A DNA stretch of 64,000 nt from contig NZ_CP042261.1 in the NCBI RefSeq assembly GCF_007855645.1, forward strand, positions 1,220,501-1,284,500, given 5' to 3'. This document shows positions 16,928 through 25,342 of this stretch, in pieces. This DNA comes from Qingshengfaniella alkalisoli (GTDB lineage: Bacteria > Pseudomonadota > Alphaproteobacteria > Rhodobacterales > Rhodobacteraceae). A model generated the notes under the pieces. That model saw only the letters and a program-made list of their open reading frames with translations. It made no database searches and was not told the origin of the DNA. A program made the translations under genes and the position numbers. How positions within the stretch are numbered: the stretch's first letter is position 1; each line of letters begins with the position of its first letter.

Positions 16928-17349
16928 TCGCCTGACCCCGTCCCGCCAACCATAAACATTTGAAACAGAATAAAGATGATCGCGAGCACGACCCAGATCG
17001 CTCTGCTTGTGCCCAGGCGGCCGTCGGTGCCCGTCGAGGTAGCTCGCTTCAGGATACCTGACATCGGGCCTTCGGGGAGCAGCTGGCTCAGGTCTCTTGC
17101 GACCCTGCCTTGATCGCCTGCGAGCGCGGGAACGTCCCGAAATCGAGCAAGCAGTATCTCCAACCGCGATCGGGCGGCGTCACGCCCCAGTGTGGCCAGG
17201 TCAGCGGTTTCTGCCCAGGGATCGAGGCCGAGCCGCGCGAGCGCGGAAAGGACCGTCACGACAAAGCCGTTCCGGTCTTCACCGACCGACGCATAGAGAA
17301 ATCGCTCGAACTCGGGCGGGTGCGGGTTGAGAACATTGGGTTCGGCCAT
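16924..17349 (-). CDS. Hypothetical protein with C-terminal membrane anchor
   Basis: A 141-residue protein: an N-terminal soluble helical domain (HPPEFERFLYASVGEDRNGF, then VVTVLSALARLGLDPWAETA) and one C-terminal membrane segment (AIWVVLAIIFILFQMFMV) before a short GGTGSGE tail. The N-terminal EFERFLYASVGEDRNG block is recalled from small conserved proteins of alphaproteobacteria. It would be tail-anchored in the inner membrane. Coupled by ATGA to the NTF2-like gene. Function unknown. Confidence 0.6.
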   Translation of the reverse strand: MAEPNVLNPHPPEFERFLYASVGEDRNGFVVTVLSALARLGLDPWAETADLATLGRDAARSRLEILLARFRDVPALAGDQGRVARDLSQLLPEGPMSGILKRATSTGTDGRLGTSRAIWVVLAIIFILFQMFMVGGTGSGE

Positions 17350-17622
17350 CGCGATTCCATTCCTTGGTTGCAGGAGCGCAGATCGCCCCTGTTTCCCCTA
17401 GCGTACGCGCAGGTCGGTCCCGGTGCCCTTACACAGGTCAGTGCCGGCGACGCCTTTCAGAGAGTTCACAACCGGTCAGGCGCCCGGGGACTAACCTGTG
17501 TCAGCGCAAGGCGAACGATCATGAGCTACAAAAGGCGAAAGCGTTCGACAGGTCGGGCCCGGATTTCAAGGGGGCGCCGACAGTAATGAGCGACGAAACT
17601 GCCAAAATCGCGGAGATCAGAG

Positions 17623-17937
17623 ATGAACATGCGGTCGACCAGATCGACGGTGACGTTTTCGAACCCGTTCACCTTGTCGGGATACCCCGGCAACCTGCCT
17701 GCAGGCGACTACGACGTTCTCGTTGAAGAGGAACTTCTTCAGGGGCTGAGCTTCGAGGCCTATCGACGGACGGCGACCTACCTGATGGTGCGCGGCCAAG
17801 GCGCTCGTGCGGGGCGAAGCGCGCTCCGGGTGATAACCGAGCGTGACCTGAGCGAGGCGCTGCGCCGGGATGCGGCCACAACCGAAACGAACAATCACAG
17901 CGAAGCGGCGCTTTCCCCGCAGGAGGACAGAACATGA
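17623..17937 (+). CDS. Small beta-rich hypothetical protein (104 aa)
   Basis: Begins MNMRSTRSTVTFSNPFTLSG, then LPAGDYDVLVEEELLQGLSF and EAYRRTATYLMVRG. The LPAG(D/E)Y turn and following strands recur in the protein at 23302 (LPAGEYEIETELVSP), so the two are distant relatives in one cluster. Similar short proteins are common on rhizobial and roseobacter chromosomes and plasmids; function unknown. A CGGAGA ribosome site precedes the ATG, and the stop overlaps the next start (ATGA at 17934), so it is co-transcribed with the membrane protein and probably hflK-hflC. Confidence 0.65.
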   Translation: MNMRSTRSTVTFSNPFTLSGYPGNLPAGDYDVLVEEELLQGLSFEAYRRTATYLMVRGQGARAGRSALRVITERDLSEALRRDAATTETNNHSEAALSPQEDRT

Positions 17938-18278
17938 ACACTCCCGAATGGCTCAAACCCGGCATTTATGGTGCGCTGATCGGCGCGGTCTTTGTCGGTA
18001 TTGTCGGATTCACATGGGGCGGCTGGGTGACCGGCGGTACCGCGAATGACAGAGCGATGGCGATGTCCCGAAACGATGTCGTCGCCTCCATGGTACCAGT
18101 CTGCCTCGATATGGCACGCTCGGACCCGGCGCGAACGGACAAGCTGGCAACGATTCGGGCAGCATCGACCTACCAGAGGCGCGATGCTCTCATGACAGCC
18201 GGCTGGGCGACGATGCCAGGAACCGATGCTCCCAACCGGGACATCGCGCAAGCTTGCCTGAAGGAACTGGACCTCTGA
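17934..18278 (+). CDS. Small membrane-anchored hypothetical protein (114 aa)
   Basis: One N-terminal membrane segment (GIYGALIGAVFVGIVGFTWG) followed by a periplasmic or cytoplasmic helical domain with AMSRNDVVASMVPVCLDMAR and STYQRRDALMTAGWATMPGT. The WGGW turn after the membrane helix and the GWATMPG block are conserved in similar proteins of Rhizobiales as far as I recall. Translationally coupled to the gene before it and followed after 106 bp by hflK, suggesting a membrane stress operon. No enzyme motif. Confidence 0.65.
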   Translation: MNTPEWLKPGIYGALIGAVFVGIVGFTWGGWVTGGTANDRAMAMSRNDVVASMVPVCLDMARSDPARTDKLATIRAASTYQRRDALMTAGWATMPGTDAPNRDIAQACLKELDL

Positions 18279-18384
18279 GGGCTGCTGGTCAGAGCCGATG
18301 ATGTGATGGCGCAAAACGCGTCACACAGTCAAACGCGCGTGCCACACGACTCGCCGAGTGCCGAAATCGAAACAGGAACTTTCA

Positions 18385-19452
18385 ATGCCTTCCGATGACA
18401 ATGGATCCGACAATCGAGGACCTTGGAAAAACAAGCAGACCCGCGCTCCCCCTGAGGTTGACGCAATTCTCACGCGGGGTCGGGATCGGCTGCATGGTAT
18501 CCTGCCGGGCGGACTCCCGCCGGTGAACCGTCTCGTGATCGGGGCTGTGATTGCGCTTGCGGCTTTTGGGGCGTGGTCTTCCTATTACACGGTGCCGAGC
18601 GACTCCGTTGCGATTGTCCAACGGTTCGGAAAGTACACGGCCGAGGTCCCTCCGGGGTTGCACTTCAAGATTCCGTTCGGGATCGACGTGACCACGTTGG
18701 TCCCGGTCAAGCGTCAGCTAAAACAGGAGTTCGGTTTCACGACACCGGGCGCCACCGACCCCTATCAGAGCCCGACCGACGGTCGCCGCGAGACCGAGAT
18801 GGTGACCGGCGACCTCAACGCGGCGCTCGTGGAATGGGTCGTGCAGTACAGGATATCCGAACCCCGGAAGTTTCTGTTCGAGGTGCGCGAGCCGAGCGCG
18901 ACACTGCGGTACGTCTCGGAGTCGGTAATGCGCGAGGTCGTGGGGGACCGCACGGTCGACGAGGTGATCACCGTTGGCCGCCAGGAAATCGAAAGCGAAG
19001 CCCTGCTGAAGATGCAGACGCTCGCCACCAAATACGCCATGGGCATCAGTATCGACCAGGTGCAGCTGAAGAACATCAATCCGCCCCAGCCCGTTCAGGC
19101 ATCATTCAACGAGGTGAACCAAGCGCAGCAGGAAAAGGAGCGGATCATCAACGAGGCCCGTCGAGAATACAATCGGGTCATTCCGCTTGCCGAGGGTGAA
19201 AAGGACCAGCGCATCCGCGAAGCCGATGGTTATCGCCTGCGACGGATCAACGAAGCCGAGGGCGACGCCGCCCGCTTCACGGCTCTCCTGACGGAATACC
19301 GCCAAGCCCCCGAGGTAACGCGGCGCCGGATCTACATCGAAACCCTGCAGGATGTTCTGCCGGGAATTGGTTCCAAGATCATTGTCGACGGGTCCACGGC
19401 AAGCATCCTGCCGCTTTTGAACCTTGACCGGCAATCTGGAGAGAAACCATGA
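18385..19452 (+). CDS. hflK: FtsH protease modulator HflK
   Basis: SPFH/band 7 protein of 355 residues that with HflC forms the large periplasm-facing cage around FtsH. It has a short charged N-terminus, one membrane helix (RLVIGAVIALAAFGAWSSYY), the HflK sequence VPSDSVAIVQRFGKYTAEVP, the PHB domain (residues 60-230) and a coiled C-terminal region (NEVNQAQQEKERIINEARRE). The Gly/Asn-rich N-terminus of most chromosomal HflK proteins is reduced here, so it may be an accessory second copy. Start chosen at 18385 with AGGAA ten bases before. It overlaps hflC by ATGA. Confidence 0.92.
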   Translation: MPSDDNGSDNRGPWKNKQTRAPPEVDAILTRGRDRLHGILPGGLPPVNRLVIGAVIALAAFGAWSSYYTVPSDSVAIVQRFGKYTAEVPPGLHFKIPFGIDVTTLVPVKRQLKQEFGFTTPGATDPYQSPTDGRRETEMVTGDLNAALVEWVVQYRISEPRKFLFEVREPSATLRYVSESVMREVVGDRTVDEVITVGRQEIESEALLKMQTLATKYAMGISIDQVQLKNINPPQPVQASFNEVNQAQQEKERIINEARREYNRVIPLAEGEKDQRIREADGYRLRRINEAEGDAARFTALLTEYRQAPEVTRRRIYIETLQDVLPGIGSKIIVDGSTASILPLLNLDRQSGEKP

Positions 19453-20537
19453 AGACCATTTCGCTCTTTGCCGCCGGGGTTGCGGTGGCGGTGGCCGTCA
19501 CGGCCTCTTCTGCCGTCTATACCATCGGTGAAGTGGAGCAGGCCATTGTAACCCAGTTTGGCAAGCCTGTCGGCGCCCCGATCACCACGGCCGGTCTCAA
19601 GGTGAAACTGCCGGTCATTCAGACGGTTAACCGGATCGATCGCCGAGTCCTGGAATGGGACGGCTCGCCGTCGGACATGCCGACCAAGGACAAGCTCTAC
19701 ATCTCGGTCGATCTCTTCGCGCGTTGGCAGATCACCGATCCTCTTCAGTACTTCCTGCGCCTGCGTGACGAGCGCAGCGCCCAGTCACGCCTCGACGATA
19801 TTCTCGGCAGCGAGACGCGGAATGCCGTGGCCAAGCACGAACTCATTGAAATCATTCGAACGACCAAGGGGCGGACGCCGCTGCGCGACAATCTTCTGAC
19901 CGACCAGGAACTGGCGCAGGATATCGGCGCTCTCGTTCCCATCACCAAGGGGCGGGCGCTGGTCGAGCAGCAGATCTTCGAGGCGGCGGCGGAAAAGGTG
20001 CGGGTCTTCGGGATCGAGCTTCTCGACATCCGTTTCAAGCGAATAAACTACAACGAAAGTGTGCGGCCCAAGATCTATGACCGCATGATCTCGGAGCGGC
20101 GACAGATAGCCGAACGCTTCCTGTCCGAAGGCAACGGTGAAGCGGCCCGTATTCAAGGCAATCGGGTGCGGGATCTCAACAAGATCCAGTCCGAGGCCTA
20201 TCGTGCCGTAGAGGAAATCCGTGGCGCTGCTGATGCCGCTGCGGCAGACATCTATTCAGGTGCCTACAACGTCGACGCCGTTTCCAGCGAATTCTACGAT
20301 TTCACCCGCACCATGCAAGCCTACGGCGATATGATTTCCGACGACACGACGCTTGTCCTGACGACGGACAGCGACATGTTCAGGTTCCTTCGTGGAATGC
20401 AGGTCGAGGTACAATCCGTCCGTGATCCCCCATCTGCTACGAGCGATGGCGGTGTTGCGTCAACATATTTTGATCCACACCAATCAGGCGCCGTGGAGCC
20501 AGTTGCGGACCGGACCGGTGCCGATGCAGCGCAATAG
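19449..20537 (+). CDS. hflC: FtsH protease modulator HflC
   Basis: Partner of HflK, 362 residues. An N-terminal membrane anchor (MKTISLFAAGVAVAVAVTAS) is followed by the PHB domain with YTIGEVEQAIVTQFGKPVG and LKVKLPVIQTVNRIDRRVLE, then EWDGSPSDMPTKDKLYISVD, the typical HflC block. GIELLDIRFKRINYNESVRP and MISERRQIAERFLSEGNGEA mark the end of the SPFH domain and the coiled region. The C-terminus (about 50 residues, Asp/Ala rich) is longer than in core HflC. Translational coupling to hflK is kept. Confidence 0.92.
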   Translation: MKTISLFAAGVAVAVAVTASSAVYTIGEVEQAIVTQFGKPVGAPITTAGLKVKLPVIQTVNRIDRRVLEWDGSPSDMPTKDKLYISVDLFARWQITDPLQYFLRLRDERSAQSRLDDILGSETRNAVAKHELIEIIRTTKGRTPLRDNLLTDQELAQDIGALVPITKGRALVEQQIFEAAAEKVRVFGIELLDIRFKRINYNESVRPKIYDRMISERRQIAERFLSEGNGEAARIQGNRVRDLNKIQSEAYRAVEEIRGAADAAAADIYSGAYNVDAVSSEFYDFTRTMQAYGDMISDDTTLVLTTDSDMFRFLRGMQVEVQSVRDPPSATSDGGVASTYFDPHQSGAVEPVADRTGADAAQ

Positions 20538-20630
20538 GCGCATGGTCTTGGTTCGCGAGCATGCATGACCGGTCCGCTGAAAACGAGACGTCCCGAATCG
20601 AAACCCCGCAGTGTGGAAGGAAACGAAGCC

Positions 20631-21110
20631 ATGGCATCTGTCAAAACACTTCCAAAAACATCAGCAGAGACGACCGATCTTGAACGGCGGGTGCTGGCCC
20701 ATGAACGGGTCTTGCAGGCCTTGATCGCCTACATGGCCCGCACGGAGCCTCGTTTCATCAACCATCTGAACGAACGGTTCGTGGAGCCGATGCGTATGGC
20801 GAAGCACGAACACGATCACCGCGAAACCGACGACTACGCGGAAGAATTTATCCGCGCCGTGATACTCCTTGGAGAAGCCCGGGTGCTTCATCCCGAGGAA
20901 CCCAACGTGATCAATAAGCAAAGCGGATCACCCAAGGGCCAAAAGAGAGAGAGGCCTTTCATGGAGCGCCCCGCGAAGTTTGATCCGGTGCAGGTGCGCG
21001 AAAGAAATGGCATTTGGGAAGTGATGGCTGAGGGTAAGGTTCGCAGCGACTACCATCAGAAGGAACAAGCACTTGCGGCGGCGGCTTTGCTCAGGTTGTC
21101 CCAGCGATGA
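20631..21110 (+). CDS. Hypothetical protein (159 aa) with DUF2188-like C-terminus
   Basis: Starts MASVKTLPKTSAETTDLERR at an ATG with GGAAGGAAAC upstream. The N-terminal two thirds are helical (HERVLQALIAYMARTEPRFI, then HDHRETDDYAEEFIRAVILL). The C-terminal 35 residues, VRERNGIWEVMAEGKVRSDY then HQKEQALAAAALL, look like the one-strand-one-helix DUF2188 pattern found in many stress proteins, though only weakly. It follows hflC by 93 bp in the same direction; its stop is next to the start of the following gene region. Function unknown. Confidence 0.6.
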   Translation: MASVKTLPKTSAETTDLERRVLAHERVLQALIAYMARTEPRFINHLNERFVEPMRMAKHEHDHRETDDYAEEFIRAVILLGEARVLHPEEPNVINKQSGSPKGQKRERPFMERPAKFDPVQVRERNGIWEVMAEGKVRSDYHQKEQALAAAALLRLSQR

Positions 21111-21148
21111 CCGGTAGCAGCTCTCCGACAATCCCCCGGGAATTCCCG

Positions 21149-21175
21149 ATCCAGGCGGCCGAGAACGAAGGCATG
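21149..21175. repeat. 27-bp dispersed repeat, copy 1
   Basis: ATCCAGGCGGCCGAGAACGA and the following AGGCATG match 23749-23775 at most positions. If translated it gives QAAENEG in both places, although here it lies upstream of a gene. Possibly part of a dispersed repeat or a trace of duplication. Confidence 0.4.
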
Positions 21176-21307
21176 CCGCCGTTACCAGAGACCCCGGAGA
21201 ACCCTTCACCGTTTGCGCGCCCCGGGCGCCGGACAGGAACGCTCCGGCTGGCGCAGTCGATGGGGAGCGGGTCACGTAGCGGACCCTCGACCGCAAGGAA
21301 AAAGCCA

Positions 21308-22111
21308 ATGCGACACAACCAAGAGCCAACTAGACTTCCGTTCGCGCGATTGACCGCAAGACTGTTTGCCGCGGCCGGTATGATCGCGTCCATGGCCTTC
21401 CCTGTCTTTGCGCAGGATGGAACCGGCCCGATGCCCGAGAACGCTCAGCCGCGCAGCTACGGCAGCGGGTGGGTCTGCGATCCCGGTTTCCGGGTGGACG
21501 GCGCCGAATGCTTGGCCCTCGATATCCCCCAGCATGGCTATCCGACCGGGCGCTCCTACGGGACCGGGTGGGAGTGCGACCGTGGGTATGAGGAAGTGAG
21601 CGGGACGTCCTGTAATCCGATTCCGGTGCCTGCCAATGCCTTCCTGCGGTCGTCCGGCTACGATTGGCAATGCGAACGCGGGTACCGGCAGGATCGCGAA
21701 TCATGTGTGCCCATTGTTCTGCCCGAGTATGCTTATCTGACAGAAGACGACTCAGGGGCGGGATGGACCTGTGATCGCGGCTATGCGGCCGTGTCAGGGA
21801 CATGCATGCTGATTCCCGTGCCAGCGAACGCATATCTGACCAACGCAAATTACGGTGCCGCCTGGGCTTGCGAGCGGGGTTTCGTTAAGATTGACGACCG
21901 TTGCGACGCCGTTGTGGTTCCAGCGAATGCGTTCCTGACGCCGGACGCTTACGGGGCGGGCTGGCGCTGCGAGCGTGGCTATGAGCTGGCTGGCGATGCT
22001 TGCGTCGCCATTGATCTTCCGGAGAACGCGCATCTGGACCGATCCGGCAACCGGTGGACCTGCAATCGAAGCTTCCAGCTTTCCGAAGGGGCGTGCATTC
22101 TTGGAAGATGA
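21308..22111 (+). CDS. Secreted protein of seven Cys-rich tandem repeats
   Basis: A 267-residue exported protein. Signal peptide at residues 1-34 (LTARLFAAAGMIASMAFPVF, cleavage near AQDG). The rest is seven repeats of about 32-35 residues with the plan PxNAxL, YGxGWxC, RGY, then a second Cys about nine residues later, e.g. VPANAFLTPDAYGAGWRCER. Each repeat has two cysteines, fit for one disulfide per unit in the periplasm. The last repeat, LPENAHLDRSGNRWTCN, is also found in the remnant at 13030. No enzymatic motif; a binding or structural role on the cell surface is a guess. ATG 21308 is chosen because the signal peptide follows it directly. Confidence 0.78.
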   Translation: MRHNQEPTRLPFARLTARLFAAAGMIASMAFPVFAQDGTGPMPENAQPRSYGSGWVCDPGFRVDGAECLALDIPQHGYPTGRSYGTGWECDRGYEEVSGTSCNPIPVPANAFLRSSGYDWQCERGYRQDRESCVPIVLPEYAYLTEDDSGAGWTCDRGYAAVSGTCMLIPVPANAYLTNANYGAAWACERGFVKIDDRCDAVVVPANAFLTPDAYGAGWRCERGYELAGDACVAIDLPENAHLDRSGNRWTCNRSFQLSEGACILGR

Positions 22112-22124
22112 TATTGAAAACACG

Positions 22125-22952
22125 ATGCACGGCGGTGCGCCCGGCATGCGCGTCAGCATAGGGTGTCGTCTGCGTTACAGTTTCCCCCAGCCGACGCCGC
22201 TGATCGCGATGCTGAACGTCCACTATTCGCGCTTTGGCGATCTGGAGCGTGCCGATTACCTCGTCACTTTGCCGAGTGTGCCGCTGGAAAGCTATCGGGA
22301 CGGCTTCGGCAACTGGTGTACGCGCCTTCTGGCTCCGGCGGGCGATTTCTGTCTGTCCACCGACGGCATCTTCCGCGACACGGGTCGACCTGATCCGACG
22401 TTGCCGGGCGCACAGCAGCACGCGGTCCAGGATCTGCCATCCGATACGCTCATGTTCCTGCAGGGGAGCCGGTATTGCGATACCGATCTTCTTTCGGAGG
22501 AAGCCTGGCGTCTTTTCGAGACCACTGAACCCGGATGGTCGCGCGTTCAGGCGATCTGCGATTTCGTACACGGGCATGTCCGCTTCGATTACACGCAGGC
22601 GAAAGCGACGCGCACCGCATCGCAGACAATGGCTGAGCGACAGGGTGTCTGCCGTGACTTTGCCCATCTCGCTATCGCCTTGTGTCGCTGCATGAATATT
22701 CCGGCACGCTACTGCACCGGATATCTGAGCGATATCGGTGAACCGCTGCCTCATCCGCCGGGGGACTTCGCCGCGTGGATGGAAGTCTTTCTCGCTGGTG
22801 AATGGCACATGTTCGACCCGCGGAACAACAAGCCGAGGTTCGCGAGAATTCTGATCGCGCGCGGGCGCGATGCCGCCGATGTGCCTTTGACACTGACATT
22901 CGGTAAAAATACGTTAACGGAATTCAAGGTCTGGGCGGATGAATTGATCTGA
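22125..22952 (+). CDS. Transglutaminase-like cysteine protease family protein
   Basis: About 275 residues. The transglutaminase core has the catalytic triad Cys in RQGVCRDFAHLAIALCRCMN, His/Asp region in AAWMEVFLAGEWHMFDPRNN. The N-terminal domain (RLRYSFPQPTPLIAMLNVHY) is the beta-sandwich that precedes this core in the bacterial family. These proteins are thought to be cytoplasmic peptidases or cross-linking enzymes; the family often lies near circularly permuted ATP-grasp proteins, as at the left edge of this window. Start uncertain: ATG 22125 or ATG 22146 (MRVSIG); both lie at or after the end of the previous gene. No signal peptide. Confidence 0.85.
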   Translation: MHGGAPGMRVSIGCRLRYSFPQPTPLIAMLNVHYSRFGDLERADYLVTLPSVPLESYRDGFGNWCTRLLAPAGDFCLSTDGIFRDTGRPDPTLPGAQQHAVQDLPSDTLMFLQGSRYCDTDLLSEEAWRLFETTEPGWSRVQAICDFVHGHVRFDYTQAKATRTASQTMAERQGVCRDFAHLAIALCRCMNIPARYCTGYLSDIGEPLPHPPGDFAAWMEVFLAGEWHMFDPRNNKPRFARILIARGRDAADVPLTLTFGKNTLTEFKVWADELI

Positions 22953-23046
22953 ATGATGATGGCTTCCTTTTCGATACACAATCGTAAATCGCATCGCCGA
23001 TCCCCACCCATATACACAATACCGAGGCCAAACATCCCGATCCGTC

Positions 23047-23214
23047 ATGGATGAGGATTTGGCGCCGGCCAATCAAAGGATTGATGGCATGTCCTTCAAG
23101 GACTTGACCGCCAGAGCTGCGGTCGCAATGAAGCCGAAGCCTGCAGAGACTGTGAAGACCCCTTCCGAGGAGAACGAACCCAAGCCCGCCGACAAGGAAG
23201 CGCCCGCGAAATAA
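23047..23214 (+). CDS. Very small Lys/Pro-rich protein (55 aa)
   Basis: An ATG at 23047 opens 55 codons reading MDEDLAPANQRIDGMSFKDL, then TARAAVAMKPKPAETVK and a Glu/Lys/Pro-rich tail EENEPKPADKEAPAK. The MSFKDLTARAA block followed by a charged disordered tail resembles very small proteins seen in rhizobial stress clusters; the true start could be the internal ATG (MSFKDL) at 23089. It lies in a gap between two larger genes of the same strand. Confidence 0.45.
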   Translation: MDEDLAPANQRIDGMSFKDLTARAAVAMKPKPAETVKTPSEENEPKPADKEAPAK

Positions 23215-23301
23215 GAGACATCTTGAGGCCTGCACAGGCTGCGCGCCCCATTCTCAAGGGGCGCGCGGACAACAGAAGCAATAAGGGAGAGGATCACGCC
23301 G

Positions 23302-23835
23302 ATGGAATATCTGACGAGCAAGACCGTTGCGGTTTTCGTCCGACCGTTCACCGTTCCAAGCTTTGCCGAGACGCTCCCGGCAGGGGAATACGAAATTGAA
23401 ACGGAACTGGTTTCGCCACCCGATCAAAAGGATCCCGAAGCCTGGAAAGCCTCGGTCCTGGTGAAGCTTCATCCTCGGATTTTGCATCCTGGACTGGCAA
23501 GAACCCTGACTGTTTCCCTTGCCGACCTCGACCACGCACGTGCCAGGGACAAGCTGACGGGTAAGGCGTTATCCGACTTCTTCCTTGAGGAAATGCTGGC
23601 AGATCCGATGGTGCGCTTGGTAATGGAGGCCGATGGCGTCTCCGAAGCACATCTGCGGCATCTCTATTCGGACCGCAATACGCCTGATCCCGATCAGGGT
23701 GGGCGGGCATCGATCACGACCACTCAAAAGACGCCGGGCGATGCACCAATACAGGCTGCCGAAAACGAAGGCATTTCGACAGCGCCGGAAACACTGTCGC
23801 TATCGCTAGGCCGCCAAGTCGCGGGACAGACTTGA
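23302..23835 (+). CDS. Hypothetical protein (177 aa), relative of the 17623 protein
   Basis: Starts MEYLTSKTVAVFVRPFTVPS after AGGGAGAGG, with LPAGEYEIETELVSPPDQKD matching the LPAG(D/E)Y block of the protein at 17623. The middle has beta strands (ASVLVKLHPRILHPGLARTL) and a helical stretch (LSDFFLEEMLADPMVRLVME). The last 35 residues contain IQAAENEGI, encoded by the 27-bp repeat shared with 21149, so the C-terminus may be a late addition. The stop overlaps the next start (TGATG). Function unknown. Confidence 0.62.
   Translation: MEYLTSKTVAVFVRPFTVPSFAETLPAGEYEIETELVSPPDQKDPEAWKASVLVKLHPRILHPGLARTLTVSLADLDHARARDKLTGKALSDFFLEEMLADPMVRLVMEADGVSEAHLRHLYSDRNTPDPDQGGRASITTTQKTPGDAPIQAAENEGISTAPETLSLSLGRQVAGQT
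23749..23775. repeat. 27-bp dispersed repeat, copy 2
   Basis: ATACAGGCTGCCGAAAACGA then AGGCATT, matching 21149-21175. Here it lies inside the 3' end of the 177-aa gene. Confidence 0.4.
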
Positions 23836-24044
23836 TGTCGGACGAGGCCATGGCCGAAGGCGAACGGCCATGCATTACGACCGTTCGGGCCCGGCGCGAC
23901 GTTCCGCAGGAGCGCCAATGCCTGCGGTGCGAAACCCTTTTCTGGAGCGAAGGGTTCGGAGAGCGGATCTGTCGGCGCTGCAAGGGATTGAACGCCTGGC
24001 TAAACGCCGTGCCCGATAGCTCCGGGTCATCGCGCCGCCGCTGA
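23835..24044 (+). CDS. Small zinc-ribbon-like protein (69 aa)
   Basis: Begins [20 protein letters not shown] at the ATG that overlaps the previous stop. The core is [20 protein letters not shown] followed by RCKGLNAW: two CxxC pairs separated by 15 residues, a typical single zinc ribbon. Similar small zinc-binding proteins of unknown role occur in Rhizobiales and Rhodobacterales. Probably cytoplasmic and nucleic-acid binding or a protein-interaction module; that is inference. Translationally coupled to the 177-aa gene. Confidence 0.65.
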   Translation: MSDEAMAEGERPCITTVRARRDVPQERQCLRCETLFWSEGFGERICRRCKGLNAWLNAVPDSSGSSRRR

Positions 24045-24055
24045 TCCGCATCGGC

Positions 24056-25021
24056 GTGCGTGCCGTCTTCCTCGAACCACACTGGACGCCCATTTTGGCC
24101 TGCCTCGACATCCTTCACACTACAACCTACCGATACCGTCAGGCGGTCGCCCTCGGGCCGCACAGGTTGATGCTGCGTCCGCGCGAAACGCGGGAACTGC
24201 GACTGCTCTCGCACGACCTGTCCATTACTCCCGCGGCAGCTTTAACCTGGGCACACGATGTCGCCGGCAATTCCATAGGGACCGCACTCTTTGACACTCC
24301 GACAGATCATCTGGTGATCGAGATCCGCGCAAGTCTAGAGATCACCGCGCCGGCCTGGCCCGTTTTTGTCATCTCCGCTTCTGCCATCGAGTACCCGTTC
24401 CTCTATTCAGCCGACGAATGGACGGATCTGGGCGCGCTGACGGTTCCGCAGTATGGCGACCCCGACGGCCGATTTGCCCGATGGATCGAAAGCTTTGTCA
24501 TGAGGCGACCAACAGACACGCTGTCTCTGCTGAAGGACATAAGCAATGGCGTGTTCACGCAGATTTCCTATCAGATGCGTGAGACGGAGGGTACCCAGAC
24601 GCCGATCGAGACCCTCGACCGGGGATGGGGATCGTGCCGAGATTTCGCGGTCCTGCTCGCCGAGGCAGCCCGTAAGCTTGCACTTGGGGCCCGTATCGTC
24701 TCCGGCTACTTGTCCGATCCAGAAGACAGCCTCATCGGGTCCGCAGGTACCGGGTCCACCCATGCCTGGGTCGAGATATACCTGCCCGGCGCAGGGTGGA
24801 TCGCCTTCGACCCCACCAACCGGAGCGTCGGCTCGCAGAACCTTGTGCCGGTTGCAGTTGGTCGTGACATTCACCAGATCGTGCCGGTCTCTGGCAGTTT
24901 TTCAGGAGGTCGGGGCGCCCTTAGCGATCTTTCGGTTGAAGTCTCGGTTCGCAGCGGCATTCAAGACATCTCGAAGCCATTGGAGAATCCGACCAATCCG
25001 TTAGCTTATCCGGGACTCTAG
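24056..25021 (+). CDS. Transglutaminase family protein with bacterial N-terminal domain
   Basis: A 321-residue protein. Bacterial transglutaminase-like N-terminal domain: [20 protein letters not shown] then [14 protein letters not shown]. Core: catalytic Cys in [20 protein letters not shown], His in [20 protein letters not shown], Asp in FDPTNRS, so the triad is intact. This is a different subfamily from the gene at 22125; pairs of this kind with an ATP-grasp protein are known. The start is GTG 24056, only 11 bp after the zinc-ribbon stop; conserved sequence begins about 16 residues later, so an internal TTG start near 24095 is possible. Confidence 0.88.
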   Translation: MRAVFLEPHWTPILACLDILHTTTYRYRQAVALGPHRLMLRPRETRELRLLSHDLSITPAAALTWAHDVAGNSIGTALFDTPTDHLVIEIRASLEITAPAWPVFVISASAIEYPFLYSADEWTDLGALTVPQYGDPDGRFARWIESFVMRRPTDTLSLLKDISNGVFTQISYQMRETEGTQTPIETLDRGWGSCRDFAVLLAEAARKLALGARIVSGYLSDPEDSLIGSAGTGSTHAWVEIYLPGAGWIAFDPTNRSVGSQNLVPVAVGRDIHQIVPVSGSFSGGRGALSDLSVEVSVRSGIQDISKPLENPTNPLAYPGL

Positions 25022-25342
25022 GTGCCCGGGGCGTGCATTTCGTGTGCATGCAGTTCTGAAGGTCAGCAAAGCGTTGCGGAGCAGGCCTTCACGTGGCTCT
25101 TGCCGAATGGCGACTTCGTCTAAGCGAACTGTAAATTTGACGTCCGATCCTTGCTGCGAGCCGCACCAATGGCGTTTTCTCACGCTGCTTAGCGGCATGG
25201 AGTTTTCGCTCATGCCGCATTTTTCGCGCTGCATGCGCGCGCAGCAGAAAATAAAATGACTGAGTCGGGCTCTTCGCCGACCTTCGCCACGGCTCTCCCG
25301 AGCGGCGGGACCGCGCGGCGAAGCTACCGCCGAAATTCATCT
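25022..25342. other. Intergenic, no gene recognized
   Basis: About 320 bp between two convergent genes. A minus-strand frame (25001-25234) contains RKRHWCGSQQGSDVKFTVRL, a string I associate with spurious small proteins predicted from repeated intergenic DNA in roseobacters. No ribosome site or domain. Confidence 0.35.

Noticed and set aside
17524-17589. Very short basic peptide (MSYKRRKRSTGRAR...)
   Set aside because: Only 21 codons and without a convincing ribosome site; probably chance.
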